Assembly: GCA_029961045.1 (NCBI GenBank)
Contig: JASBVN010000030.1
Coordinates: forward strand, 1-37,141
Source of the DNA: Alicyclobacillaceae bacterium
Lineage (GTDB): Bacteria; Bacillota; Bacilli; Kyrpidiales; Kyrpidiaceae
Direction of reading: 5' to 3'
DNA length: 37,141 nucleotides
How positions within the stretch are numbered: position 1 is the stretch's first letter; every line of letters starts with the position of its first letter. A program made the translations under genes and the position numbers. A model generated the notes under the pieces. That model worked only from the letters and a program-made list of their open reading frames with translations. It had not been told where the DNA came from and ran no database searches. Shown here piece after piece: positions 1 through 7,001 of the stretch.

Positions 1-779
1 CGGTGTGCCGAATCCAGATCCGCTTCCAGAGCCAGTTCGCGGAGAATCTCCTCCCGGATCCGCCCAAACCGGGGATCGTTCGGATTTCGTGGGCGTTCCA
101 GCGGTATCCGGATTTCAGACCGGATGCGCCCCGGGTGGGCGCTCATAAGCAAGATTCGATCTCCCAACGTGATCGCCTCGTCGATGTCATGGGTGACCAG
201 GACCACCGTGCAGCCGCTCTGACGCCACAGGCGCTCCATCTCCCGCTGCAACCGCAGGCGGGTCATGGCGTCCAAAGCCCCAAAGGGCTCGTCCAAGTAC
301 AGCACCTCCGGCTCCACGACCAGAGCCCTGGCCAACGCCACCCGCTGCTGCATGCCCCCCGATACCTCGGTCGGACGATAGCCGGCAAAGGCTTCCAACC
401 CCACGAGCCGCAAATACTCCTCCGCCCGCCGCATCCGTTCCCGCTTCGGCACTCCGCGCACCTCCAACCCGTACGCCACATTCTGCAAAAGGTTGCGCCA
501 GGGGAACAACCCGTACTGCTGAAAAATCGCCACGTAGCGAGGGTCCGGTCCGCGCAATTCCCTTCCGTCGACCTTCACGGCGCCCCGGGTCGGCCGGTCA
601 AATCCGGCCATCAGGTGCAAAAGGGTCGATTTTCCACAGCCGCTCGGCCCCAGAATGCACAAAAATTCGCCTTCCGCCACAGCAAAATCGATGTCGTCCA
701 AGACCAGCTGCCGGCCCGTCCGGGAGACGAATTCGCGGCTAACCCGCTGAACCCGGATTTTCGCCTCTCCGCGGTTCAT
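1..779 (-). CDS. NitT/TauT-type ABC transporter ATPase (3' end cut by window edge)
   Basis: ATP-hydrolysing subunit of an importer of the nitrate/sulfonate/taurine family. About 259 residues are visible, close to the full length of SsuB/TauB proteins, so only the last few residues should lie beyond position 1. I read Walker A GPSGCGKST, the signature SGGMQQRV, Walker B LYLDEPFGALD and the switch histidine in VTHDIDEA. The ATG at 779 follows AGGAGG at about 8 nt. It overlaps the permease stop by 41 bases, which suggests translational coupling. It is the last visible gene of the operon that begins at the yezD-like gene. Sequence alone does not tell SsuB from TauB or NrtD. The neighbouring flavoprotein and the nearby FMN reductase favour an organosulfur substrate (inference). 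Confidence 0.9.
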   Translation of the reverse strand, partial: MNRGEAKIRVQRVSREFVSRTGRQLVLDDIDFAVAEGEFLCILGPSGCGKSTLLHLMAGFDRPTRGAVKVDGRELRGPDPRYVAIFQQYGLFPWRNLLQNVAYGLEVRGVPKRERMRRAEEYLRLVGLEAFAGYRPTEVSGGMQQRVALARALVVEPEVLYLDEPFGALDAMTRLRLQREMERLWRQSGCTVVLVTHDIDEAITLGDRILLMSAHPGRIRSEIRIPLERPRNPNDPRFGRIREEILRELALEADLDSAH

Positions 780-1530
780 CCCCCCACCTCCTCCGCACCA
801 ATCTTTCCACCCCGCCCAGGCACCGATCCACCGCGAATCCCAGCAGACCGATCAGAGCCATGGCCGCCATCACCGAAGCCGTATCCATTTGATTCCGGGC
901 GTCTATGATCAAGAAACCGAGACCGGAACGCACCCCCATCATTTCTCCGGCGACAAGAAAGACCCAAGAGGTGCCCACGGCGGTGCGCAACCCGAGAGTG
1001 ATGTAGGGAAAGGCGGCCGGCACGACCACCCGCCACAGCACCGCCGCCCTCCCGGCCCCGAAGTTGCGCGCCACCTTGAGATACACCGGATCGACGTTTT
1101 TCACCGCGCTCACCGTCGACAGGAGCACCGGATAAAAGGCGGCCATGATAATGATTACAATGGCCGGAAGATCGCCGATGCCGAACCAAAGAGTCACCAG
1201 CGGCAGCCAGGCCACCGGGGAAATCGGCCTCAGGATCTGCACAACGGGGTCAATAGCCCTCCAGACCTTGGCCGACCATCCCAGCAGCAACCCCAGGGGC
1301 ACCGCAGCCGCGACCGCGATTAGATACCCGGCGAAAAAACGGTACAGGCTGACCATCACATGCTCGAGAATCCCGCCGGATGTCGCCTGACTCCATAAAG
1401 ATCTGGCCACCTCGACGGGGCCTGGAAAAAGATAGGCCGGAAACCGTCCGGCCGCGTACAATCCCTGCCATAACAGGAGCAGCGCCAGCAAGCCGCTCAA
1501 GGACAACAGGTTGACCGGCCGGGTCCGCAT
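739..1530 (-). CDS. NitT/TauT-type ABC transporter permease
   Basis: Inner-membrane channel subunit of 263 aa, the usual size for SsuC/TauC. The N-terminus has a first hydrophobic segment (LLSLSGLLALLLLWQGLYAAG) and several more follow. The family's EAA-type cytoplasmic loop is at the motif beginning ARNFGAGRAAVLWRVVVPAAFPYI, which docks with the ATPase. The ATG at 1530 overlaps the stop of the binding-protein gene in TGATG, so translation is coupled. The order binding protein, permease, ATPase is typical of sulfonate and nitrate importers. The C-terminus (RRRWGDEPRRGENPGSAG) is hydrophilic. Confidence 0.9.
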   Translation of the reverse strand: MRTRPVNLLSLSGLLALLLLWQGLYAAGRFPAYLFPGPVEVARSLWSQATSGGILEHVMVSLYRFFAGYLIAVAAAVPLGLLLGWSAKVWRAIDPVVQILRPISPVAWLPLVTLWFGIGDLPAIVIIIMAAFYPVLLSTVSAVKNVDPVYLKVARNFGAGRAAVLWRVVVPAAFPYITLGLRTAVGTSWVFLVAGEMMGVRSGLGFLIIDARNQMDTASVMAAMALIGLLGFAVDRCLGGVERLVRRRWGDEPRRGENPGSAG

Positions 1531-2519
1531 CAGTGGACACCCCCGGCCGACTCGCCGACCAGTTTCTCGATGTCGGCCCGCCCGGGCAACAGAGACCCCG
1601 GCTTGTTGTCCCAGGGAATGGTGAGAAGCCTGTTTTGGAGGGTTTCCAGTTCACCCCGCTGGGGCGCGAGGTCATTGAACCGGATCCATTCCAGGGATTT
1701 CTTCCAGAGATCCGGCGCGATGTTCAACTCCTTGGCGGCGATCTGCACGGCCTCGTCCCGGTGCCGGTCGATAAACACTCCGGCATCGGCCACGGCCTTT
1801 GCGAGTTCCTTCACCGCCTCCGGATGCTGCGCCCTCCACTTCGGGTTGACAATAAGTCCACAGCAGATCCAGCCGGGAATGATATCCTCCGCCCTGGCCA
1901 GCACATGGCCCGTTCCCGCCAGCACGGCCTTGGCGCCGAAGGGCTCGGCGACGACATAGGCGGCAATGTCTCCGCGCGCCAGGGCGCTGACCATCTCCGG
2001 GGGTGCCATTTCCACTTTCTCGACCTGCTGATAGTCGACTCCGGCTTTTTTCAGCGCTTCGTACAGCAGAACATTGTGCACGGACAGCCGGTGCGGGATC
2101 CCGACCCGCTTCCCTTTGAGATCGGCGACACTGTGGATGCCCGGCGCCGCCACCAGCACATCCCCGCCCCGGTGGGTCAACAGTTCAACCTCGACCGGCC
2201 TGCCCCTGACCTGATCGGCCAAGGCCAGCGGCAGCAGTGCCGAGGCCCCCTGTATCGCCCCGGAATGATAGGCGTCCATCAGATCGGGCCAGGACCCGAA
2301 CCGGACCAATTCCAGCGTAAAATGCTGAAACTCCTGGCGTTGACTTTTCGCGACGACCAACGGGAGAGAATGGGTGATCGGCAAATACCCGATTTTGAAA
2401 ACGGGCTTCTCCGTCTGGCTCCCCGCCGTCCCGCCGGCCCCGCAACCGGCCAACACCAACACAAAACTGAGAAATAACAAGACTATTCCAACGGAATTAT
2501 GACGTCCGCGACGCCTCAC
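1530..2519 (-). CDS. ABC transporter substrate-binding lipoprotein (SsuA/NMT1 family)
   Basis: Extracytoplasmic solute-binding lipoprotein of 329 aa. A signal peptide with hydrophobic core IVLLFLSFVLVLAG ends at a lipobox LAGC, with the lipidated Cys at residue 26, followed by a Gly-rich linker. The mature part starts FKIGYLPITHSLPLVVAKS and contains the ADLKGKRVGIP segment seen in aliphatic sulfonate, nitrate and taurine binding proteins. The start is GTG at 2519, preceded by a purine-rich GAGGGGGAT stretch. An ATG seven bases further upstream is out of frame. The gene begins 12 bases after the acyl-CoA-dehydrogenase-like gene. The substrate cannot be read from sequence; a small anionic organosulfur or similar compound is plausible. 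Confidence 0.88.
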   Translation of the reverse strand: MRRRGRHNSVGIVLLFLSFVLVLAGCGAGGTAGSQTEKPVFKIGYLPITHSLPLVVAKSQRQEFQHFTLELVRFGSWPDLMDAYHSGAIQGASALLPLALADQVRGRPVEVELLTHRGGDVLVAAPGIHSVADLKGKRVGIPHRLSVHNVLLYEALKKAGVDYQQVEKVEMAPPEMVSALARGDIAAYVVAEPFGAKAVLAGTGHVLARAEDIIPGWICCGLIVNPKWRAQHPEAVKELAKAVADAGVFIDRHRDEAVQIAAKELNIAPDLWKKSLEWIRFNDLAPQRGELETLQNRLLTIPWDNKPGSLLPGRADIEKLVGESAGGVH

Positions 2520-2531
2520 GCTCCATCCCCC

Positions 2532-3602
2532 TCAACGTCGATCCCCCTCGGCCTGCAACATTTTTTCCAACTGTTTGACGGCCGGCGTAACCAGAGCGAC
2601 GAAATAGGCCTCCCGTAACCGGCGGCACGGATCGCTGCCACGTACGTAACCCGCCGCCCCGCTGTGCAGCAGCCCGGCCTCGGCGGCTGTCAGGGCCAGG
2701 TATGCCCCTTCCAGGCGAATCCGCAGTACATTTTGGAAAAAACCAGGGTCCTCCCACGGCTCATCAAACAACCCATAGGCCCGTCTCCTCAGATCGATTA
2801 GACGATCTTCTAGCTCCTCCGGCTGGATGCGAAGATACCGGTTGGCGCCGCCCTGCTTGCCGAGCGTCCCCCGCATCGCCTCCACTGCGGACCGCACCAG
2901 TCCGAACACCATTCCGCACTGACTCAACACAAAAATCGGCCGCACTTCGCGCACAAAAGTATCGGCATCTTGAGACAACACGTAGTCGGTCGGGATGCGC
3001 ACGCCGTCAAAACGACATTGGTAGGTAGCCGTCCCGTTCAGTCCCATAAAGCAACGCCGCTCCGTCAAGTACAGCCCTTCGGTATCGCAGGGCACAAAGG
3101 CCACGATCCGCCGGCCTTCATCGGTCTGGGCCACGATACCAAACCAATGCCCCTTCCCCAGGTTGGAGACGAAGGGGAGGGTCCCGTCGATCCGATACCC
3201 ATCCCCTTCGGCGGTTGCCCGCAACCGCAGGGGTTCCATCCCGGCATAGAACTTCATGGGATTGGAAAGGCCCGTCCCGCCGACCGCCGCCCCTCGCTCC
3301 AACCGGGGCAACACCTGATCCCGCAGATAAGGACTCTCCCCTTCCCGTACATAGGTCAGGGCAGCGAGGTGGCACCACAGGGCAAAGGCAGTGGTCCCGC
3401 AGACGACGGCCGTTTCTTCGATCAGGCGGAGATGATGTTCGTACCACCGGCGCCTGGTTAACCCCGGGTTTTCGAACAGCCCCGCCTTCCCCATCTCGCG
3501 CAATACCGGGAGGGGATACTCCCCGTCCACATCGATCGCCCGAACCCTGGGGCGCAATTCTCGCTCTAAAATGTCCCGGAGCACTTCTGTCAGGGATGCC
3601 AT
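2532..3602 (-). CDS. acyl-CoA dehydrogenase-fold flavoprotein, possibly a flavin-dependent monooxygenase
   Basis: Protein of 356 aa with the acyl-CoA dehydrogenase layout: helical N-terminus, middle beta domain (TGLSNPMK, GYRIDGTLPFVSNLGKGHWF, GTATYQCRFDGVRIP) and C-terminal helical bundle. The YEGT-type motif that carries the catalytic Glu of many true dehydrogenases is not visible. The C-terminus instead reads DPCRRLREAYFVALVTPAVKQL, like family members such as DszC/SfnC-type enzymes that use reduced flavin and oxygen. The reading frame is open further upstream, but ATG 3602 is chosen because GGAGGAAGG lies just before it and the protein then starts at the normal family position. It lies between a DUF4242 gene and an importer. 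I infer oxidation of the imported compound with reduced flavin from a separate reductase. Confidence 0.75.
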   Translation of the reverse strand: MASLTEVLRDILERELRPRVRAIDVDGEYPLPVLREMGKAGLFENPGLTRRRWYEHHLRLIEETAVVCGTTAFALWCHLAALTYVREGESPYLRDQVLPRLERGAAVGGTGLSNPMKFYAGMEPLRLRATAEGDGYRIDGTLPFVSNLGKGHWFGIVAQTDEGRRIVAFVPCDTEGLYLTERRCFMGLNGTATYQCRFDGVRIPTDYVLSQDADTFVREVRPIFVLSQCGMVFGLVRSAVEAMRGTLGKQGGANRYLRIQPEELEDRLIDLRRRAYGLFDEPWEDPGFFQNVLRIRLEGAYLALTAAEAGLLHSGAAGYVRGSDPCRRLREAYFVALVTPAVKQLEKMLQAEGDRR

Positions 3603-3631
3603 GGCGCCTTCCTCCACCACCGGTTTCAGGG

Positions 3632-4186
3632 TCATTCCCCTCGGGGAGCGCGCGGATCGACGCCGATGGTCTCGGTGATGGCGTCCACCGGAGCCGATAC
3701 AGCCTGTCTCGCCCGTTTCACCGCCTCCCGATCCGGGGCATTGTAAAAACAGACGCATTTGGTCATGTCCTCACACACATAGGTGCGCTCAAAACTCACC
3801 TCGGGAACTTCGGCATAGTGCACGGAATTTTTCTGCTTGCGCTCCAGATAGGCGTCCATCGTCAGCCCTTCGGGCAGATTCCATTCCACCAGATAGCGAA
3901 CCGGCGCGGGGCCGTCCAACACCCTTTGCAGATCGGCACCCACAAGGCGGACTTTTTTGAGCAGGGTAACCGGCACCCCTCCCTGGTTCAAAACCTCCTT
4001 GGCCTTCCCTTGGTCCGGCGCGTCCAGGACCAGAAAAGCCCGGGTCAGGTCACTCGAGACCTGCACTTCCACCAAGACGCCCCCCGCGTCCCGGATCCGA
4101 TCGGACACCGTTCGCACGGCTTCCTCAACGGCGGCGCGTGAACGCAGAGTCGGGGGAAGAATCGATTCGGCCAAATACAGTGACAT
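3632..4186 (-). CDS. tandem DUF4242 domain protein
   Basis: A 184 aa protein that appears to hold two copies of the DUF4242 ferredoxin-like domain. Copy 1 (about residues 2-85) runs from LYLAESILPP to TLLKKVRLVG. Copy 2 (about 98-178) runs from RYLVEWNLPEGL through FERTYVCEDMTKCVCFYNAPD to VDAITETIGVDP and is the clearer match. A related Streptomyces protein binds nickel, but no catalytic role is established for the family. The ATG at 4186 is preceded by AGGAGG at 9 nt; an upstream in-frame start is less well placed. It lies 29 bases before the flavoprotein gene and is probably co-transcribed with it. It might act as a small-molecule or metal-binding partner of that enzyme (speculative). Confidence 0.75.
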   Translation of the reverse strand: MSLYLAESILPPTLRSRAAVEEAVRTVSDRIRDAGGVLVEVQVSSDLTRAFLVLDAPDQGKAKEVLNQGGVPVTLLKKVRLVGADLQRVLDGPAPVRYLVEWNLPEGLTMDAYLERKQKNSVHYAEVPEVSFERTYVCEDMTKCVCFYNAPDREAVKRARQAVSAPVDAITETIGVDPRAPRGE

Positions 4187-4264
4187 AGAGACGACCTCCT
4201 CCGATACAATGGTCGACAACCCCGGTCCCTCTTGTCACCCCGGTGTCCCCGTACATCGTTCAAT

Positions 4265-4294
4265 CATCCGACGTACAAGAACACATCGGACGTA
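4265..4294. repeat. short direct repeat in the gap before the DUF4242 gene
   Basis: CATCCGACGTA (4265-4275) and CATCGGACGTA (4284-4294) differ at one base and start 19 bases apart, about two helical turns. They lie in the 204-base gap between the small gene at 4391-4597 and the DUF4242 gene. No promoter is obvious in the gap. The repeat could be a paired operator or chance. Confidence 0.3.
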
Positions 4295-4390
4295 TGGGAA
4301 GACATCGCAGGAACCTCCGGTTGTCCGGTCGGACGAATCACTTTCGGCTGTAGACGGCGATCGTGCGAAGTGACACATGCGGTGATAATT

Positions 4391-4597
4391 TTAAGAACGT
4401 TTAACTCCGATCCTTTTTTTCTTTGAAGAGTCGTCCTGATGGGTCTGCCGTTCCGACTCACGCAATTCCTGCAAAAGATCCTGCAGTTCCATGCGCCGGA
4501 CCAAAATTCTCACCCGGTCCTCCGGATTTGCCCAATAATATTGCTCTAGAAGGTCATGGATCTCCCTCGTTACTTCTTCAATCCTGGACTGCACCAT
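4391..4597 (-). CDS. small conserved-looking protein of unknown function
   Basis: A 68 aa protein that I do not recognise. It is charged and predicted largely helical, with an N-terminal stretch MVQSRIEEVTREIHDLLEQ and a second amphipathic helix through ILVRRMELQDLLQELRESE. It ends in a basic tail KKKRIGVKRS. There is no signal peptide, membrane segment or cysteine. ATG 4597 is chosen because AGGAGG lies 8 nt upstream; the GTG at 4606 overlaps that ribosome binding site. The gene starts 5 bases after the yezD-like stop, so the two are almost certainly co-translated. Spo0E-type phosphatases were considered because of size, but their signature is absent. Confidence 0.65.
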   Translation of the reverse strand: MVQSRIEEVTREIHDLLEQYYWANPEDRVRILVRRMELQDLLQELRESERQTHQDDSSKKKRIGVKRS

Positions 4598-4602
4598 GCT
4601 CC

Positions 4603-4854
4603 TCACCTCCTGGCCATGCCCTTGTCGGAGTCCCAGGATAAACTCCCTTTCTCCGGTGCGCTGCCGGAACCGGATCGGATTTGTCCCCGAGTGCCCGGCA
4701 CCGGCTGAAACCTGCGTTTCTCCGTCCGGTCGATTTGAACGATTTGAGCATCATGAACAGTAATTTGAACCGTTCCGTATTCAAGGCCTTCCAGGGCTTC
4801 CAGAATGCGATCCAACCAAGGGTGCAAAGGATGAGACTCGATGTTCTTCGCCAC
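4603..4854 (-). CDS. yezD: YezD family protein (DUF2292)
   Basis: An 83 aa protein whose first 50 residues match the DUF2292/YezD family: DRILEALEGLEYGTVQITVHDAQIVQIDRTEKRRF. Family members are small, of unknown biochemical role, and are often found beside sulfur assimilation and sulfonate import genes, which fits the ABC importer downstream. The start is GTG at 4854, preceded by GGGGGAG. The last 33 residues are a Gly/Ser/Arg-rich tail beyond the normal family end, and the ribosome binding site of the next gene is embedded in its coding sequence. It is the first gene behind the promoter at 4929-4957, so it probably heads the operon that runs to the left window edge. Confidence 0.8.
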   Translation of the reverse strand: MAKNIESHPLHPWLDRILEALEGLEYGTVQITVHDAQIVQIDRTEKRRFQPVPGTRGQIRSGSGSAPEKGSLSWDSDKGMARR

Positions 4855-4928
4855 GGCACTCCCCCCATCCGTCCGTAGACGACTATCCGGTCAGGCATTT
4901 TCCCGGACCGAGCACCCGATTTGACACG

Positions 4929-4957
4929 AGTTTATTTAATAAAATCCGATATGTCAA
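4929..4957 (-). promoter_or_regulatory. sigma-A-type promoter of the yezD-ABC operon
   Basis: On the minus strand a perfect TTGACA (4957-4952) is followed after exactly 17 bases by TAAACT (4934-4929). A second TTGACA on the plus strand (4921-4926) faces it, giving inward-pointing arms around an AT-rich core, which could also be an operator. The transcript would begin about 70 bases before the GTG of the yezD-like gene. Confidence 0.6.
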
Positions 4958-4990
4958 GTAAGAAATTAAAAGCGCAGATCAGCGCAGATC

Positions 4991-5329
4991 CTACCGATCC
5001 CGGGCAATTTCTTCAAGTGACTCGATGAACTGCTCTTCGACCGCTTTGGCCACTTCGACTCCGCCGGCCGGCGAGAACGTCACTTGCGACTCCAGAGCAA
5101 ACACTTCACCAAGAATTTTTCGAGCCCCCAATTCCACCAAAACGGGGACCAAAGAATAATGAATGGAAAGAAAATGAGCGGGAGTCGCCCCCGTCGCCAC
5201 CGGTAACACCCATTTTCCGCGCAACGCGTTTGGGGGAAGCATGTTCAGGAGGCGGACAGCCATCTCTGCTATCGCCTCCGAACGGGAAGGACGGGACGGA
5301 CTTCCTACCGCGATCACCACATCCGCCAC
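4991..5329 (-). CDS. SsuE-like NADPH-dependent FMN reductase with internal deletion
   Basis: A 112 aa protein with both ends of the SsuE family. The N-terminus VVIAVGSPSRPSRSEA is the flavodoxin-fold phosphate loop. The C-terminal half, LRGKWVLPVATGA then SLVPVLVELGARKIL, matches strand 4 onward. About 60 residues between them, including the usual PVYKASYSG segment, are missing, so the first helix runs straight into LLNMLPPNALRGK. Normal length is about 175-190 aa. GTG 5329 is chosen because GGGAGGTG sits 8 nt upstream; the ATG at 5359 abuts a terminator T-tract and has no ribosome binding site. A functional copy would supply reduced FMN to the flavoprotein downstream. The shortened one may be inactive or a decaying gene, although the frame is intact. 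Confidence 0.7.
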   Translation of the reverse strand: MADVVIAVGSPSRPSRSEAIAEMAVRLLNMLPPNALRGKWVLPVATGATPAHFLSIHYSLVPVLVELGARKILGEVFALESQVTFSPAGGVEVAKAVEEQFIESLEEIARDR

Positions 5330-5359
5330 GCCCGGCGCACCTCCCTTCCGGTAAGTCAT

Positions 5360-5424
5360 GAAAAAACAAAAGCCCCCGACTCCTGCGGATCCGGTGGATC
5401 CACTCCGTCAAAGGGGCCTCCAGT
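5360..5424 (-). terminator. leader terminator/attenuator, copy 1 of a repeated RNA element
   Basis: Minus-strand hairpin with outer arms GCCCCTTTGAC (5417-5407) and GTCGGGGGC (5380-5372), followed by a T-tract at 5371-5361. It lies between the promoter at 5479-5507 and the ribosome binding site of the FMN reductase gene, so it would attenuate that gene. The conserved words CTGGAGGCCCCT and GGATCCGCAGGAGTC recur in the element at 22066-22130. A 12-base palindrome CCAGTCGACTGG overlaps the upstream edge. Confidence 0.6.
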
Positions 5425-5466
5425 CGACTGGTCGGCAAAATCTTATTAACATAGTGATTTACTTGG

Positions 5467-5491
5467 TTTATGGGAACTACTCTACCATAAA
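5467..5491. promoter_or_regulatory. operator-like dyad over the reductase promoter
   Basis: Perfect inverted repeat TTTATGG (5467-5473), 11 bases, CCATAAA (5485-5491). The 11-base centre contains the -10 box of the minus-strand promoter, so a protein bound here would block transcription of the FMN reductase leader. The regulator is not in the window as far as I can tell. Confidence 0.5.
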
Positions 5492-5507
5492 TACAGGGAT
5501 TCGTCAA
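5479..5507 (-). promoter_or_regulatory. promoter of the FMN reductase leader
   Basis: TTGACG (5507-5502) and TAGAGT (5484-5479) on the minus strand with a 17-base spacer. Transcription would start near 5472, giving a leader of about 140 nt that contains the hairpin at 5372-5417. Confidence 0.5.
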
Positions 5508-5572
5508 GCAACGATTCCGATCGACCTTTTTTGGATGAACGGCTGTTACAAAGGCCATGCTCCGGAAGGAAA

Positions 5573-5602
5573 AGGCCCGGGGAACGCCAATTCCTCGGGC
5601 CT
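5573..5602 (-). terminator. terminator of the chemoreceptor gene
   Basis: Minus-strand hairpin with arms AGGCCCGAGGAA (5602-5591) and TTCCCCGGGCCT (5584-5573), 12 pairs including one G-T, and a 6-base loop. A short T run follows. It starts 4 bases after the stop codon of the methyl-accepting protein. Confidence 0.75.
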
Positions 5603-5605
5603 GCT

Positions 5606-6433
5606 CTATTCCCAAACCTTGTTGGACAACCGGGCCAACTCATCGGCCGACTTTGCAATTTGGCCGAGTGATGCAGCCAATTCCTGAACCGCCCCGGCCT
5701 GCTCCTGGGCGTGTCGAATCGTCACCTGAATGTCGGCGATCATCCGTTCGACGGCCTGTTGGATGTCGGAAAGTTTTTCTTCAATCTCCTTTGAAGCGGT
5801 CTGGCTTCTTTGGGCAAGACGGCGGATTTCATCGGCTACCACCGCAAACCCCCTGCCCAGGTCTCCCGCCCTGGCCGCTTCGATGGCGGCATTGAGACCG
5901 AGCAGGTTCGACTGGGCGGACACTTCGTGGATGAAGGACAAAACTGAAGAAGTAACCTGAATGCGTTCCTGAGCGAAAGCCGCATTCTTGCTCATATCCG
6001 TGGTGGCTTCCGCCACTTCCGAAGCGGACCTGGAGAGGGCATCGGCGTTGGCCGACAATTGTTCCACCAAAGCAGAAAGTTCCTGAGCGTGCTCCCGCAG
6101 GATGTCCTGCCTTTCGGTGAGGATCATTACCACCACGGCCCCGGCGAGTTCACCGGATTCTTCGAAGATCGGTTCGGCAACAGCCATGTAGGGATACCCG
6201 AACTTCTCCTTTGATTTGCGCTCGATCACCCGTTGTTGCGTACGAAGAGCCTTATAGATGACCGAATCGCTGTGTTCCTCCACAAGCTCCCCGGGGCGAA
6301 TCGGAACCGGGATCCGCGGATGATCGAATAGGGCCACGTATTGTTTCGGATCGCAGACGGCGATGGTACATGGTTCCGGAAACAGACGCTGAATGATCGG
6401 TGCGCATTGGATAAGTGCTTCCAACTTCGTCAA
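5606..6433 (-). CDS. soluble methyl-accepting chemotaxis protein (YfmS-like)
   Basis: A 275 aa cytosolic chemoreceptor with no signal peptide or membrane segment. Residues 1-110 form a sensor part starting [19 protein letters not shown] and ending [17 protein letters not shown]. The rest is a methyl-accepting coiled coil with the highly conserved hairpin tip [20 protein letters not shown] followed by [18 protein letters not shown], which contacts CheA and CheW. Size and layout resemble B. subtilis YfmS. The start is TTG at 6433, chosen because GGGGGA lies 9 nt upstream and the nearby ATG is in another frame. The gene is single and has its own terminator. The signal sensed is unknown. Confidence 0.88.
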   Translation of the reverse strand: MTKLEALIQCAPIIQRLFPEPCTIAVCDPKQYVALFDHPRIPVPIRPGELVEEHSDSVIYKALRTQQRVIERKSKEKFGYPYMAVAEPIFEESGELAGAVVVMILTERQDILREHAQELSALVEQLSANADALSRSASEVAEATTDMSKNAAFAQERIQVTSSVLSFIHEVSAQSNLLGLNAAIEAARAGDLGRGFAVVADEIRRLAQRSQTASKEIEEKLSDIQQAVERMIADIQVTIRHAQEQAGAVQELAASLGQIAKSADELARLSNKVWE

Positions 6434-7001
6434 TGTGGTTCATCCCCCGATTGTTGCAGGTTTATTTGTATAATGTTGTGATTTATTTAACAGATAAAAA
6501 TTTCAGGCGGAGAGCGTACAAGCCCTTTCTGGGAGCCGCCGAAAATATAGTCATTTTTCTGAGAAGACTTTCTCCTGTGAGAACGACCAAAGCCGATTCC
6601 AGCAAGATCGGAAAAAAGAAATTCCCAATATTTTTCTAACATAACCTCCCGCTCATTCAAACTTCCCAACTTATTGCGATATTCCACCTTTGACGTCCTC
6701 ACTTTCGTACCACAAAACACCTACCAGCTTTCCGCCAGCAACTTCGTCTGGCCCCGCAACAATTTCCTGCTTATTAATCTTGAACATTTTATGACTTTTT
6801 TCGTTTGTCCTTGATCCCTGGAGTACGCCTACCACCAGCAGGACTGTTGCTGATGTCCGTCGAACCACTACCGTAAGAAAAAAGTTATGCAATGAAACTA
6901 TAAAAATGCTGTTACATCGCACCAATCGCTACACCCCGGCCTCCCTCAATTCGGACAAAAGGCGCTCTAACCGATAGGCTCGAAAGCGGAGGGATAAACC
7001 C
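6434..7001. other. 568-base intergenic region without a supported gene
   Basis: This stretch is more AT-rich than its surroundings and separates the divergent chemoreceptor and PucR-type genes. Two overlapping minus-strand reading frames (6487-6720 and 6671-6925, 77 and 84 codons) have no recognisable family, no convincing ribosome binding site and odd composition, so I do not call them. The region should hold the promoters of both flanking genes. A TATAAT at about 6471 (plus strand) and TATAAA near 6898 are visible, but neither has a convincing -35 box. Confidence 0.5.

Noticed and set aside
3-908. Long plus-strand open frame opposite the ABC ATPase and permease (and similar ones at 1533-2477, 9205-9948, 11615-12616, 18262-19134, 19549-20481, 21087-22019)
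   Set aside because: They are antisense or off-frame shadows in GC-rich coding DNA. Their translations are low-complexity in Arg, Pro, His and Gly with no family motif, while the opposite strand carries clear enzymes.
4391-4597. Spo0E-like phosphatase identity for the 68 aa protein
   Set aside because: Size fits, but the family's conserved signature is not present.
5360-5424. T-box or SAM riboswitch reading of the reductase leader
   Set aside because: The conserved T-box antiterminator sequence and the SAM-I core bases are not found; only a terminator hairpin with conserved inner bases is seen.
6487-6925. Two overlapping minus-strand frames of 77 and 84 codons
   Set aside because: No recognisable domain, no convincing ribosome binding site, and the overlap is in different frames. 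A degraded gene is possible but not supported.
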